Origin: Armillaria gallica
Lineage: Eukaryota > Basidiomycota > Agaricomycetes > Agaricales > Physalacriaceae
Assembly: GCA_037576215.1 (NCBI GenBank)
Contig: JBANDB010000004.1
Span: 3,720,001-3,784,000, forward strand
Direction: 5' to 3'
Length of the DNA stretch: 64,000 bases
A model generated the notes under the pieces. It made no database searches, was not told where the DNA came from, and saw nothing but the letters and a program-made list of their open reading frames with translations. Below, one piece after another: positions 24,589 through 35,269 of this stretch (the first letter of the stretch is position 1; every line of letters starts with the position of its first letter). The position numbers were made by a program, and so were the translations under genes.

Positions 24589-26066
24589 ATGCCCGACACA
24601 GCGACTCTACGTGAAAAGGCAAATGGCCGCCAGATGCACCCTGCAGCCGTAGAAGCAGATGGTCATGCAACACTGGCCGACATCAGCCCTTTGAAGGACA
24701 AGGACTACGCAAAGGCCTTGGCTCCTTGGCGGTATGCCATCAGAACCAAGCTCGTCGAGCGCGTCAAGTCAGAATCCAAGGCAGTAGCCCATCTCCAAGT
24801 AAGTTTCCAAGTACGAGTTTGCGAGAAACGGTTGCCGATGACTGCAACAGAGAACAATACGTACGCCTTGGCTGGACACGTACTTTGTCTATTCTTCGTA
24901 CCTCGGGACCGATTCTTTCTTCCTCGTCGTCCTTCCTGCGTTCTTTTTCTTTGGGTACGATGACTTTGGTAGAGGGTACGTGAGTTTTCCTTGCACATTA
25001 CGCTCGTTCTCATCAAATTTCGAAGATTACTAATGATTCTGGCTCTCGGCGGCTACGCCTCTTCGTCGTGCAAGGATCTGTTCTGCTCGCCTAGACCGTT
25101 TTCCCCACCTGTGACGCGTCTTAGTACGTGATAACATCTCTTCATCCTGCTCGCCATTCACAGAATCCGTCAGCTCTTCGAGACCATCATTTGGAGTACG
25201 GCTTCCCATCAACACATACCACGCAGAGCTCTTCGATCGCTCTCTACTTTCTTCTCCATGTCCCGCCTGCATATCGCCCCTACTTATGCATATACGCCTT
25301 TACTATCATCTTCGGCCGACTGTACACAGGCATGCACACTTTCACTGACTGCATTATCGGCTGCATCCTTGGAACCTCGGCAGTTTGGGTGCATAGTCTT
25401 TCCGTCTTCCAGCATTTTGAAGCTTGGGTGTTCACCAATGGCTTGGCCGTCCCACTGGTCCTTATTTCTCTGTTCTTATTTTTCCTCGAAATGCATCCTT
25501 GTTCGTCATCCCCAACTCTTCTGGAATCGGTCTAACCATATGCGATTGTAGATCCTGTAGATCCTTGTCCGTGTTTTGAAGATTCTGTTGCTTCTGGGAG
25601 CGTCGCGCTGGGTGCTCTGCTTGGGAGATGGGGGTCAATTACTTCGGGATGGGTGGCGTGTTAATCAGCTTGAAGGCCCCCACTATCATGCCTGCAGACG
25701 TACGAAGCAGGTGGGTGATTGTCGCTTTGAAGATGTTCACAGGTTGGTTTGCATTCGCTTTCATCTGACCTTCATCTAAGCTGACCTTGAATGAAAAGGC
25801 ATGTCTGTTATCCTCTTGTGGCGTTTGCTTGCCAAGGCAGCGTTGGCACCAGTAATGGGGCTGGTGTGGGGACAAGAGGTGGCGACGAGTAAAGTGCAAA
25901 TCAAACGCAGCAAAAGTTATGGTATGTCATCGTGTTGGCTGAGATCATCGTGGGTCTGACTCACAACGAAAACACAGTTCTCACAAAGGTGGTCGTGTAT
26001 GCGGGAATTGCGATACTGGCATGTGATATACTACCTGCCTTCTTTAGTTTTCTTGGCTGGACGTGA
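24589..26066 (+). CDS. LCB3: sphingoid-base-phosphate phosphatase (Lcb3/Ysr3-like, PAP2 family)
   Basis: ER-membrane enzyme of the lipid phosphate phosphatase family that dephosphorylates long-chain base phosphates in sphingolipid turnover and recycling. The N-terminal cytosolic part (MPDTATLREKANGRQMHPAA) is followed by LAPWRYAIRTKLVERVKSES. After a 50 nt intron come RTPWLDTYFVYSSYLGTD and FFLVVLPAFFFFGYDDFGRG. The three PAP2 motifs are present: KDLFCSPRPF (C1), GFPSTHTT (C2, His catalytic acid) and GRLYTGMHTFTDC (C3, nucleophile His in MHTFTD). Further membrane segments follow to the stop at 26064 (FFSFLGWT). Short introns keep phase; one joins FGRG to LLMILALGGY. The PSTH rather than PSGH form of motif C2 is the one known for sphingosine-phosphate phosphatases. 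Confidence 0.88.
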
Positions 26067-26247
26067 GGCTTTGAGGTCCAGACATTGTTTACTCCTTCTA
26101 TAGATTAGAGCATTTCTACACCACTGCAAAAACTTTGGGGCAGAAACTTTGCAAACTTTGTAGATGACAGTGACTAAGTGGATTGCACTGTACAACAAAC
26201 TTCTAAGGATACAATAGTGTTGCAGGACACAGTATATGATACATCGT

Positions 26248-27255
26248 TCACAAAGCGAAGTCCATGTCTAGGTTCTCTTTATCTTCTCGCATTGAAGCAG
26301 CTCTCTTCCTGCGACCCATCGTACCACGAGAAATCTTCTGCGACCGAATCTTCTTTCCCTTCTTTTCCAGATCATCATCACTAGCAGCAGGAGACTGAGA
26401 GTTATCCAAGGAAGCGACATCTTCGACAAGGACATTTTGAGTGGGAATGAGCGTGAGACAGAGAGCATTTGAACTAGGCATTGTCGTATCCGACGTAAGC
26501 AACGAGTCCGTATCCGCCGGTGATGGGCACTTGTCCAAGGCGTGCAAGGCTTCTACTTCCGCCGGAGGTTCTGCAGTCAAGGGCGGTTCACTGTAAGGAT
26601 CCAAGTTCATTTCTGAAGGCGATGGTGTAAAGTTACGCAGAGACGAGAGACTGGCAAGAGACGAAAGCGGCGAAGGCGTCCTTGAGATATCGAGGTTCCG
26701 GAAAGAGTACTCTGCTTCTAGCATCGAATCGGACATGTAATCGAGAGGTTGCTCCAGCATGACGACTTCAATGGCAGCGATTCGGACTAGGACCATACTA
26801 AGTTCGTGTACTTTTCAAAGAGGAGAAATGCAACGCACGATAAAGCAAGTAATGGGAATACTCCCCAAGCAGTCTTTCCACAGTACGGAAAAGTTCAAAA
26901 ATAGCGTCCCAGCATTCCACCGACGCAGCAGACACATCTAAGTTGATGACAGCAGCCTAAGCAGTTTTGTTCGACTGGGTGAGAACACGACAGCCGTCCA
27001 CATACCTCCAGAACATCGACCACCTGGAAAGAGATGAGCAAAAAATGGAACAAAGACACGTAGACGCGAACCAACCAGATTCTGGACCTCGTCTGAAAGT
27101 GCTTGAAAATCCAGGAGGGAAACGGTATTGGTGGCTTGCTGACAGGCCCCGATGTAGTCCTCAGAGGTCTTCAGTGTTCCGGGCTGAAAGTTGGATGCGA
27201 GAAGGTGAAGAATCACGGAATGGATATCCGCGTCGCCAGACGGAGATGACGGCAT
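26248..27255 (-). CDS. unknown multi-exon protein with basic C-terminal tail
   Basis: Family not recognised. The first long exon (frame starting at ATG 27255, MPSSPSGDADIHSVILHLLA) is helical and runs to LLDFQALSDE. Short exons follow, one possibly only 18 nt, then a piece ending in FELFRTVERLLGEYSHYLLY that splices (GTGCGT...CCTAG) to LRIAAIEVVMLEQPLDYMSD. The C-terminal part is Ser/Pro-rich (ISRTPSPLSSLASLSSL), then acidic, and ends with a Lys/Arg-rich patch (KKGKKIRSQKISRG, GRRKRAAS) that could act as a nuclear localisation signal; stop at 26248. It is divergent from RSA3, with less than 200 bp between starts, so a bidirectional promoter is likely. Exact exon borders and the start are uncertain. 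Confidence 0.5.
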
Positions 27256-27445
27256 TTGGTCAAGAGAGTATCCGTCATCCGATCCGGCGGAAACGCTTTG
27301 AGTTCCTGCCTCCGGAGCATATTCATAATTGGGAGATTCTCGGGTCAGAAGTTACTGTATAAGGTAAATTTCCGGGGAGATACAACGGGAGAATTTTGTT
27401 CGGAAATTTTGCTTATTTTTGGTGTGCATCTTGTTTTCCACCACT

Positions 27446-28031
27446 ATGGCAGCAGCAGTCAAACCACCAGCACCGAGAAAGCGCAACAGAAAAAGAAAAA
27501 GACGGGCAGCGTCCTCGTCGTCGTCTTCATCGTCGTCCTCGTCGAGCTCAGAAGAAGAACCTGAGCCTGAAAAACCCATCCCGGCACCCCAGGAATCTTC
27601 GGAATCTTCATCGTCTTCAGTCGGAGTCGACTCGGACTCTGACTCTGAGAGTGACGTCCCTACCAGAGGACGTCCTGAAACCGTCACAGAGGTTCCTCGC
27701 GTACAGAGGAAACAATCACCTTCACCTTCCCCACCTCGGACTGAAATCCCTTCCTTCATACCCCCCACTCCAGCCAACGAACAAGATTTGAAGGATAGAT
27801 TCCGAAAATTCTGGATGGCCTCTGTGGCTGACGGCTTCCGGGACGATTTGGAAGAAATACGAAAGGTGCGTTTTTGCTTTGGCATATCCTCCGAGAGCTG
27901 CTCTTACCCTGTAGTAGGAACCCAACCTGGGGACTGCTCGTCTGTCTTTACTCATCGATTCTTTGGCATCGGGCGCCGAGGTGTTCACATCCGCGTCTGG
28001 TGTTGACGAGATGGAAATCGTCTTGGAGTAG
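27446..28031 (+). CDS. RSA3: ribosome assembly protein 3 (Rsa3)
   Basis: Nucleolar factor of 60S subunit assembly. Two exons joined over an intron of about 52 nt (GTGCGT...GTAG) after EEIRK. The C-terminal RSA3 domain reads RFRKFWMASVADGFRDDLEE, then EIRKEPNLGTARLSLLIDSL and ASGAEVFTSASGVDEMEIV, ending at TAG 28029. The N-terminal half is a basic patch (RKRNRKRKRR) followed by a long poly-Ser/Glu tract with acidic clusters, typical of nucleolar proteins and encoded by TCG/TCC/TCT repeats at about 27513-27560. The start is the first ATG of the frame. The minus-strand ORF over 27352-27885 is a shadow of this low-complexity region. Confidence 0.88.
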
Positions 28032-28394
28032 TGTATCACTATCCTTTTTCTGAGTTGATATATTTTCCTTCCGAGTTGGTTTACTTCTTCTGATGGATAG
28101 TAGCAGGTGACTATATGAACGTTATCTTGGATTCGACGATGTTCGGCTAGCAGGTGCCAATTGAATTCAACTTGAAAGCTCGCCGTGGATAATTTCCACT
28201 CCCCGGGTTTGGAGAATCACACGAGACAGTCCGGATTTTGGCTAGATCAGCGATGTGGTGTTGACACAGATATATATCAGACAAGACTCTATCCTGTAAT
28301 ACGCTACCCGTACTGACAGTGTTACCAGAACACAATGACAGGATCAGCTATAAAAAGAAATGTTGGCACGACGATGAATAGCAGCCTCTCTTAA
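28032..28394. other. convergent intergenic, RSA3 / membrane protein B
   Basis: About 360 bp between the two stop codons. Only very short ORFs; no supported gene. Confidence 0.5.
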
Positions 28395-30970
28395 CTACGA
28401 GCGCTTCAACGGGCGAGGAGTCGCCGGTAATCTCGGACCACGTAGACTATCAGGGGAGGTCTGACGATAAATGGTGGGAACAGAAGACGGAGATGGCTGT
28501 GGAGTCGAATCCTTAGAGACAGGCGAAGGAGAAGTGGGCTTGGCGCCGGTGTCTTTGGCCTGTGCAGACCTCATTCTCTTCGGGGTGCTGATGATGACGG
28601 GCGTCTCTTTGCGAACAACGGTGGCGATTGACCCTCCGAAGGACGCGGCCTCTTCATCCTCTTGTTGTGGAATGGGGACCAGAGGAGTTGGAGGCCTGTT
28701 GGAATGCTCCTTCCACGCAGCCTTGGACGTTGAATGTGGTTGCTTACTGTAAGTCGATGTCGTGGAAGTTGTAAGGGCAGTGGCCGTCGACACAGCAGAG
28801 GCGCGCTGGCTCCGTGCGACCTTGGGAGTGGAGGTGAATTTCATGGTAGGACGGTTGGTATCAGAGTACACCGAAAGGGAATGAGCCGCTCTTGTTTCGA
28901 AATGAGCGGCCGACGGTTCCTGGATATCAGGCATCTCCTCATCTATCGGTACTTTCTTCGACGATGCGTATGACTTTTCGGATGCAGAACGCTTGAGTCC
29001 GACAATGTTATCGACATCATTGAGGTTCTTGGAAAAGTACGCTGGTGTGAAATCCATGCCTTCGAGGGCGTCGCTGACTCTCACTGGAGCAGAGGTGAGT
29101 AGATGTGAGAAGAATAAAAAGAAGATGACGTACAAAACTGTGCCAGGCCTTTGTCAAAGTGAAGGCGGCAGACAACACCTAAAGCTGAGGTCGCGACCAG
29201 GAGGATATAGGTCGTCACCGTCATGGTGGCGAAAAAGGGCCAAGACATGAAAATGAAACGATACACTAAGTCATAATGTACCAAGATAGCATGGATACTT
29301 CTAGGCGTACGTACGATGGGCTGGCAAACATGAAGGTCGAAATGCCTAGAAGAAAGATAGAAAGGGCGCCAAAGACAATGAATAGGCGACGGTATTCCCG
29401 TCGGACAGAAATCCAACCCTAGAAGTTAATGTCAGGATCTGAATACGAAGAAACATTTTGAAACGAACCAGAACTACCCATGGAAATTCACACTACAAGT
29501 GGGACTCATCAGCGATGTATAAGTGACATATAAGCATACTTACCGCCGCCGTCACGCCAAAAGCAGCAAGATACAAATGAAGATGTCGGGCAACACGTCT
29601 GATGCTGCCTCCGGAAACCTTGTCTATCCACATCCCAGTGGAAGCAAGGGTGAAAAATCCGGCCAATTGCAGCGTCACGGAAAGCAGAAGAACGAACTAG
29701 AGTAAACGTCAGAGAAGTCGAGATATATATAAACGCAGCATGCCTTGTATATTCTGTTGATTTCAGGTGAACCGCCCACACGACTAAATGATTGATTCGC
29801 GTAGACCTTTGAAGACAATAAGCAGAGGGCCATTGCTTATATGACGATACAGTTCCTACCTTGTAGAGATTGACGGACAGGAAAAGCAGAGTTAGAAGCG
29901 CAACAACGTTGAGGACGACAACAGGGAACCTGTCAAAAATTCTCGGATCGATGCATGGATGTCAGAACAGTAGATCATACCGTATGTCTCGTTCGAAGAC
30001 TCCACCAGTCTTGCAGAAGATCGATACCATCACAGGTTCCGTGTACGATGAACTTATTATATCGATCCTGTAAATGTTTCGAGCTGGAAACACGGAAACC
30101 CGCCCAAGCCGTCCCGAGGAGGTGACCAGCCAGAGATGCCCCGAGATGAGGAAGAGACTCGTTGAGGATCTGAAGACCGGTGTCACAAAAATGAGAACAA
30201 TAGGCTGAGGATAATAACGAACTGCGACGATTGAGAGGCTCAGCATCCATATCTGGTATAGCAGGGTGACGACGTCTTCTCTACGTGAGTCTTGAAGGCT
30301 TGACGCTAAAGTTCAGGTAAACGTGACAACGACAGAGTATTTGACACTGACACATCCCCAAGCCAATGAAAAGACCTCAAACATGGCACAGGTAATGTAC
30401 TGTTTTTAACCCTGACGCCGACCGTAGCCCCGGTGCCATCGACAACCGGTACGATGGCAGGACGATCGCGCTAGTAAGTCCATTATAGGAACAATAACAG
30501 GCTGTAGCCAGCTGCTGCGCACCTTGGCAAAAGAATGTGCCGAAACACGGTGCTGCACAAAGTCGTCGTTATCTGTCGTGTTCCCAGTACCGGCAAAGGT
30601 CGAGTTACCAGGTCGGATAGGAACACAGTCGGAATCGTGCTCGCTTGGGATATCGCGGCAGTATAGCAGTACATTGCCGGATAGGATCGTCAAACCGTTA
30701 GTAACATTGGCCGTGTTCAAGATGTCGGAAATGAGATTGGCAGCGTCGGAATTATCGTGGTAAGCTAGGCCTTGGAGACTAGCCAAAACAATACAAGTCA
30801 AGAGAGCGACTATGGTGTAGAGCAAGGTGAATCTGGTCAAGGTGATCCTAGTATACTGAGATAGGATTACAAAACGGTGAATGCACTGAATAAAAAAAAC
30901 GCACCACCAGCTTCAGCCTCGACCACCAGAGAGCACTTTTCACGAGTTTACGAGACGACTTTCTCAGCAT
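28395..30970 (-). CDS. multi-pass membrane protein B, paralogue of protein A, long Ser/Thr/Pro tail
   Basis: Starts at ATG 30970 (MLRKSSRKLVKSALWWSRLK); an intron then leads to TLTRFTLLYTIVALLTCIVL, the first membrane segment. An extracytoplasmic loop follows with N-glycosylation sequons (ANVTNG, GNSTFAGTGNTT) and cysteines (LYCRDIPSEHDSDC). Later exons give membrane segments including VLNVVALLTLLFLSV, LQLAGFFTLASTGMWIDKV, WPFFATMTVTTYILLVATSA and LGVVCRLHFDKGLAQF, then EGMDFTPAYFSKN. The last exon is a 200-residue disordered tail, Ser/Thr/Pro-rich with many SP/TP sites, ending PRLPATPRPLKRS. Protein A shares the block order and the GMWID, CRLxF-KGL and DFTPAxF motifs but lacks most of this tail. 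Family unnamed to my knowledge; no catalytic motif seen. Confidence 0.72.
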
Positions 30971-31289
30971 CGCTCAACGAAGACGAACCAGTCGTATAGT
31001 GAAGAAAAGAGTGGCAGCACGACGTCGTCAGAAAACGCACCCAGGGCGTAATTGGACCAGCTCAGTAATGCAAATACATGCAAAGTCGTGGAAGGAAGAA
31101 AGAAAGAAATAGCCTAAAATTACGGGCCGCGTGGTGTGGGGCAGCATGTTGAATTCTAGACAAGGAGGCTTGGCAACCTATTTTTGATCAAATAGGCCCA
31201 AAGGCCATCATCATTCGACCCTATCACCTTCGCAACTTCCGCTCTCTCCGACTGCGATAATAAGTACAGAACAGGCTCTCTCAGTCCTA

Positions 31290-31982
31290 GGCCTGATATA
31301 TGATAGCTGGTATGGGAATGCATCCTTCACATCCTTCACATGTTGTAATTTACATCGCCTTGAGGCTTGCCACCATCGCCTTCGCTACACTGACACCGTC
31401 GCAGGCACCGTGCAAATATCCTGCTGATCGCAGCACTGCTCCCGGTCACCAAAGTACTTCCGGCTCGTCGCTTTCCCAGCAAAGTATAGCCGGTCGACAT
31501 TTACGCAAAGGTTCTCATGGTGGCTCATTGAACGATGGAGATCATTTGGAGATCCACGGTAAAGGGCATCAACGTTCCATCACGGGAAGTAGAAGTCAGA
31601 AGGTTCCGAAATAGTGGTATCCGGGAACATGTGTTGGAGAACATCCAAAACTTCACGCGTCACCTTTGACTTGATGTCCGCTAATGTCTCTACCCTCAGG
31701 CCTCAGGGATCAGTCGCCCTGTGAAATGCACTTAATGAACCTAAACCTATTCGCACACGCCACAGTGACCGGTGCAGTAGCAAATACCCAGCAACGGCGT
31801 AGCTTCTCATCCGTCCACCGAGCTCATCACCAATTTCGATGATCAAGAGATTGTGGATGTCCTCTTCGTGCAAAAGTTCGAGCAGCGATGACCCCGGCAA
31901 CACCTCCGCCAGTGATGAGAACATGGCTCCATTCTGCCGAGGGATAGCAGAGAGTCAACAAGGCTAGAGATGTAGTAAACAT
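31290..31982 (-). pseudogene. degenerate, internally deleted copy of the amine oxidase
   Basis: The minus strand from 31982 reads a signal-peptide-like start (MFTTSLALLTL) and VLITGGGVAGVIAARTF, then in another frame LLHEEDIHNLLIIEIGDELG and GRMRSYAVAGY: the first 80 or so residues of the amine oxidase. From about 31735 to 31290 the text jumps to the C-terminal part: EVLDVLQHMFPDTTISEPSD, NVDRLYFAGKATSRKYFGD and finally VKDVKDAFPYQL. The middle (about 300 residues) is missing, and stops and frame changes interrupt what remains. It matches the intact gene at 22237-24147 block for block, so it is a relic of a paralogue. Confidence 0.8.
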
Positions 31983-32042
31983 GAACGCAGATGCAATGAT
32001 CTGGCGACGAGAGGATGGCCAGCGACCTAACCACCTTATATG

Positions 32043-32058
32043 GTGTGTGTGTGTGTGT
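32043..32058 (+). repeat. (GT)8 microsatellite
   Basis: Eight GT units, just upstream of the start of the amine-oxidase relic. Confidence 0.9.
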
Positions 32059-32394
32059 TTCGCCGCTGAATATTTGAATACACAAGCAGTGGATTGATCA
32101 GATCTGGAATCAATTGTAATAGATTTGCAGGGAGTGCACAAAGGAGGTAAAAACGCAAGAATCTTCAATTCGGTATGATTATAATTCAATAACTAGAATC
32201 CAGGAGGATTCCTGCAAACGAACGTCAGAAAGTGACAATTAAATAACAGACGACAGGAATGTAAAGATCCCTACCAGTATCGGGCCCGAGCTGTGAGGAG
32301 TGGGGTGAAGAAGGAATTGACAAAGTTGGCAGCGATTCTGCGGTGAGATGAGAATTCAACACAAGTACCAAGCCATGCGTGTAGATCTCAACAG

Positions 32395-32530
32395 CCAATC
32401 ACAGAAGGTTCCGGAATCGTGATATCTGGAAACATGTGTTCAATGCAGGACGTCCAAAACTTCACCTTTGACTTCCATTGTTTCTAATCTCAGGACCAGT
32501 CACCTTGTGAAAAGCACAGCAACTAGGCGA
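32395..32530 (-). pseudogene. second amine-oxidase fragment
   Basis: On the minus strand the sequence reads MEVKGEVLDVL, then, after a frame change, HMFPDITIPEP. The same stretch as in the copy at 31605-31735 and in the intact gene (VLRKMYPNVTIPEP) is recognisable. Nucleotide identity with 31605-31735 is plain over about 120 bases, so this is a local duplication. No longer open frame extends from it. Confidence 0.65.
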
Positions 32531-33700
32531 CAAATCCGCATCTACCTGGTAGCAATGATCCGCCAAGGTATTCCCATCGAACCGTCGCCCTCGAACAACC
32601 TGGTGAGGGCTTGGTCTGACATTAGAGCACGCGCATACATCCGACCAAAATTTCGGGTAAGGGAAAGTTGCATCGGTGTGTGATGTGAGCGAAGCGTAGG
32701 GCGTTGAACTCCAAAATGTGAAAAGAACAAACGAGGTATAGCTTGCGCAGATTGAATCACATCAAACACATTCGTCACGCTAATCCCCTAGGCAGACTCT
32801 TAATCTCTTGACAGGCAAGCAGTCGAGATTGAAGTAAGCGCTGACATCAGATAGAGATAGGGCGGGTGACGTTGGTGCGTTGTGATTGGGAGGTCGAGGA
32901 TTGGGAAAGGAAGAAAGAAGGGATGAGGGGCGGTCAGAGAATGACGCCCTTTTATACTCGTCGGGTGGTCTGTGCGCAGTCAATGAGCGGGGGATCAGCA
33001 CTTTGACGCGTCTATAGCGGGAGTGCGGTACGTACATGGTACAAGGTATGTTTTCTTACTATGTAATACGCTAATTTTACGATTTCGGTGTACCTAGTGG
33101 CTCCAAAAGTCTGCATCCATAGGATCTTCACCCTTAAGGCCAAATTCCGACGTTGAGCCTGGCCGTCTTCGCCCTATCTTCCTGTGATGGCAGTGGATGC
33201 CCATGCATGCATCCTGGCCCACTCGCTACACGTCGATCGGCGTAATTGATGCCCACTGCAATATTGTCGTGCGAACATGACTACAAATGCATAAGAATGT
33301 CAACTGTCAGTTACCAACCAGGAGATCGATGACGATGGTACCGGCGACGACGGTGTGCGGCGGGACAGAGGGCAGGGTTTTGTGAATAAAGACCGGCGGT
33401 GGTGGGTAGGTATAGATCTATTTGAAGGTTTAACCTCTTTCCGTTGTTTGTGTCTTCCTTGCTGATCAAGCTTTCCTTTAGATTCTTGCCTACTATTTGA
33501 CTCTGATCGCAGTCTTAGAGGTGCACAACGACTTGGTCCCTTGGCATCACTGTACATTGAGACGTCTAATGATGGATCACGATGGATCATGGATTTAGGA
33601 GAAGAGGCACGACTATGTAACCGTCAGCTGATCTGGTGTTTGTTCTCTCCTCCCCAACCACCTTCAAAGCCATCTCTGGGCCCTCAGGATGCTGTCTCTC
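32531..33700. other. gene-poor stretch
   Basis: Only small ORFs (32542-32778, 32780-33037 and 33300-33590, all minus). None has a recognisable motif or a convincing neighbouring exon. I see no repeats or RNA genes here. Confidence 0.4.
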
Positions 33701-34760
33701 TATGCCACCTGCGATAGGTTCTCAGGTATTCATTGTACAGTTGTCATTGCAAATTATTGGCTAACTTGTGCTTTACAGAGCGCGTAGTGCCCACTCCGCC
33801 AGACTGGCAACATGTCTCGCCGACGCTGATACCTTCCCACACTCACTACACGCTATCGTCTAACAAAGATCCACGATACCCAAACCCAGCCTACCACCTG
33901 CTCTCTCCTTTCCACTGTTTCACTGCGAGTCTATCCCGATCTCGTATCAAGAAGACGATGACATTCCTGGCAAGGAAGACAAGAAACAGTTCTCCAGGAA
34001 GCGGAAGGTATGTATTTGCGGCGTCAACAGCTCTTTCTTTTTGCTAATCATCTGAGTGTAGTAACACGTGTTGAGCTTCAAGAGTCGACATCGGTCAACC
34101 ACTTTTGCGCCGCCACGACATATCGATGCGTCCAGCGAGCAGGGAAACGGTGCCATTGGTTGATGGCCACACTATGAAGTACAGGACTGCAAGGTATGTA
34201 TGTGGCTGCTATTTACAACTATGTTGTTCGCTAATGTTTAATTGCAGACTTGTACTCTAATGATGTGACGACCATTGAGGACGTCAATTTTTGCGCCACT
34301 ACGACGGATCGACGTCCGGCGAGCGAAGGTGTGGTGTCAGGCAGATAGTACTTAATGGTGGGGTATAGAATCAGACAAGAGTATGCACAAGGTACGCTGT
34401 CACGTCAACGGCTTGCTTCGCTGCTAATCATTCAACCTTAGACCGAAGGCTGTTTAGGGAAGAATCCCTTTGCAGCGGAAGCTCGACGATGATTTACGTG
34501 CTGCCACGATGTTTCAACTTTCGACGACCGGCGAGCGTGGCGTGATGGTAAGTATCACAAGCTTGCGTGTCTTTGAAACTAGTAACAAGGACTACAGAAT
34601 AGACACTGCACTACTATGGGATGTCCCTCGGGTTACGAACAGGTATGTCTTTCTGCTTGATTTGTATCTGCTATTTGGGTGCTAACCCTCGCTCTCTTTA
34701 GCCGTGTAGGCCCCGGTCCCAGTGGTCATTTCTTTGTATTGTGAGTTTTTCGGTACCCAG
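33701..34760 (+). other. possible spliced transcript: five clean introns between short, partly repeated exons
   Basis: Five stretches look like textbook basidiomycete introns: 34008-34061, 34194-34247, 34392-34441, 34548-34597 and 34643-34701 (50-59 nt; GTATGT, GTATGT, GTACGC, GTAAGT, GTATGT donors; most with CTAAY; AG acceptors). The intervening exons at 34062-34193, 34248-34391 and 34442-34547 share a degenerate core (ttttgcgccrctacgac ... ccggcgagcg). No single reading frame survives across the joins: stops appear in each frame. This could be a decayed gene with internal repeats or a spliced non-coding RNA. No family recognised. Confidence 0.45.
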
Positions 34761-35269
34761 GGCGTTTCGGTCTTGACTTGGGCTGCTTTTTAGCCTTGAC
34801 GCGACTCTGCATCAAGATGGAAATGAGGAGTTAACATCGGACGCCTTCCTCTAACCTGGTTTAACCCGTCGCGGCTGATTAAATAGCCGCCGTTTGTTGA
34901 GGGCGACTCGGGGTTGGTTGACGGCGTTGTGTGTTTGACTCGTTTGGAGTGGGGTGATTTTCTCCCTATCCCATTGACCTTCATCTTTGTATTTTTAATT
35001 ACTTTCTCATATCTATAGTATCTGACAGTGGCTGTCATGGACTCGTCACACGTCATCAACACGTAGCGTCGACATCGTGTGGATTCCACGAATAAGCTCT
35101 TAATAGTCCGGTAAAGCGTTACTGCCTAGGGACACTCTACCGACTTCTGAAATCGAAGCTGAACCAATTCTTAGAAGTTTGATAACACGTTTCTATTACT
35201 TAGACGTCTACATTATTACAATCAAGGGCCAAGTCATTTTCCTTGGTTTTCATAGGTAAGTCATTCGAT
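34761..35269. other. intergenic, 3' of the amino-acid permease
   Basis: About 500 bp, AT-rich towards 35170-35260, with no supported gene. Confidence 0.45.

Noticed and set aside
27352..27885. 177 aa minus-strand ORF rich in Asp/Glu/Ser
   Set aside because: Mirror of the poly-Ser/Glu coding region of RSA3, whose spliced C-terminal domain is clear.
34470..34685. 71 aa ORF inside the repeated-exon region as a gene
   Set aside because: It reads through two well-formed introns (34548-34597 and 34643-34701) and has no motif.
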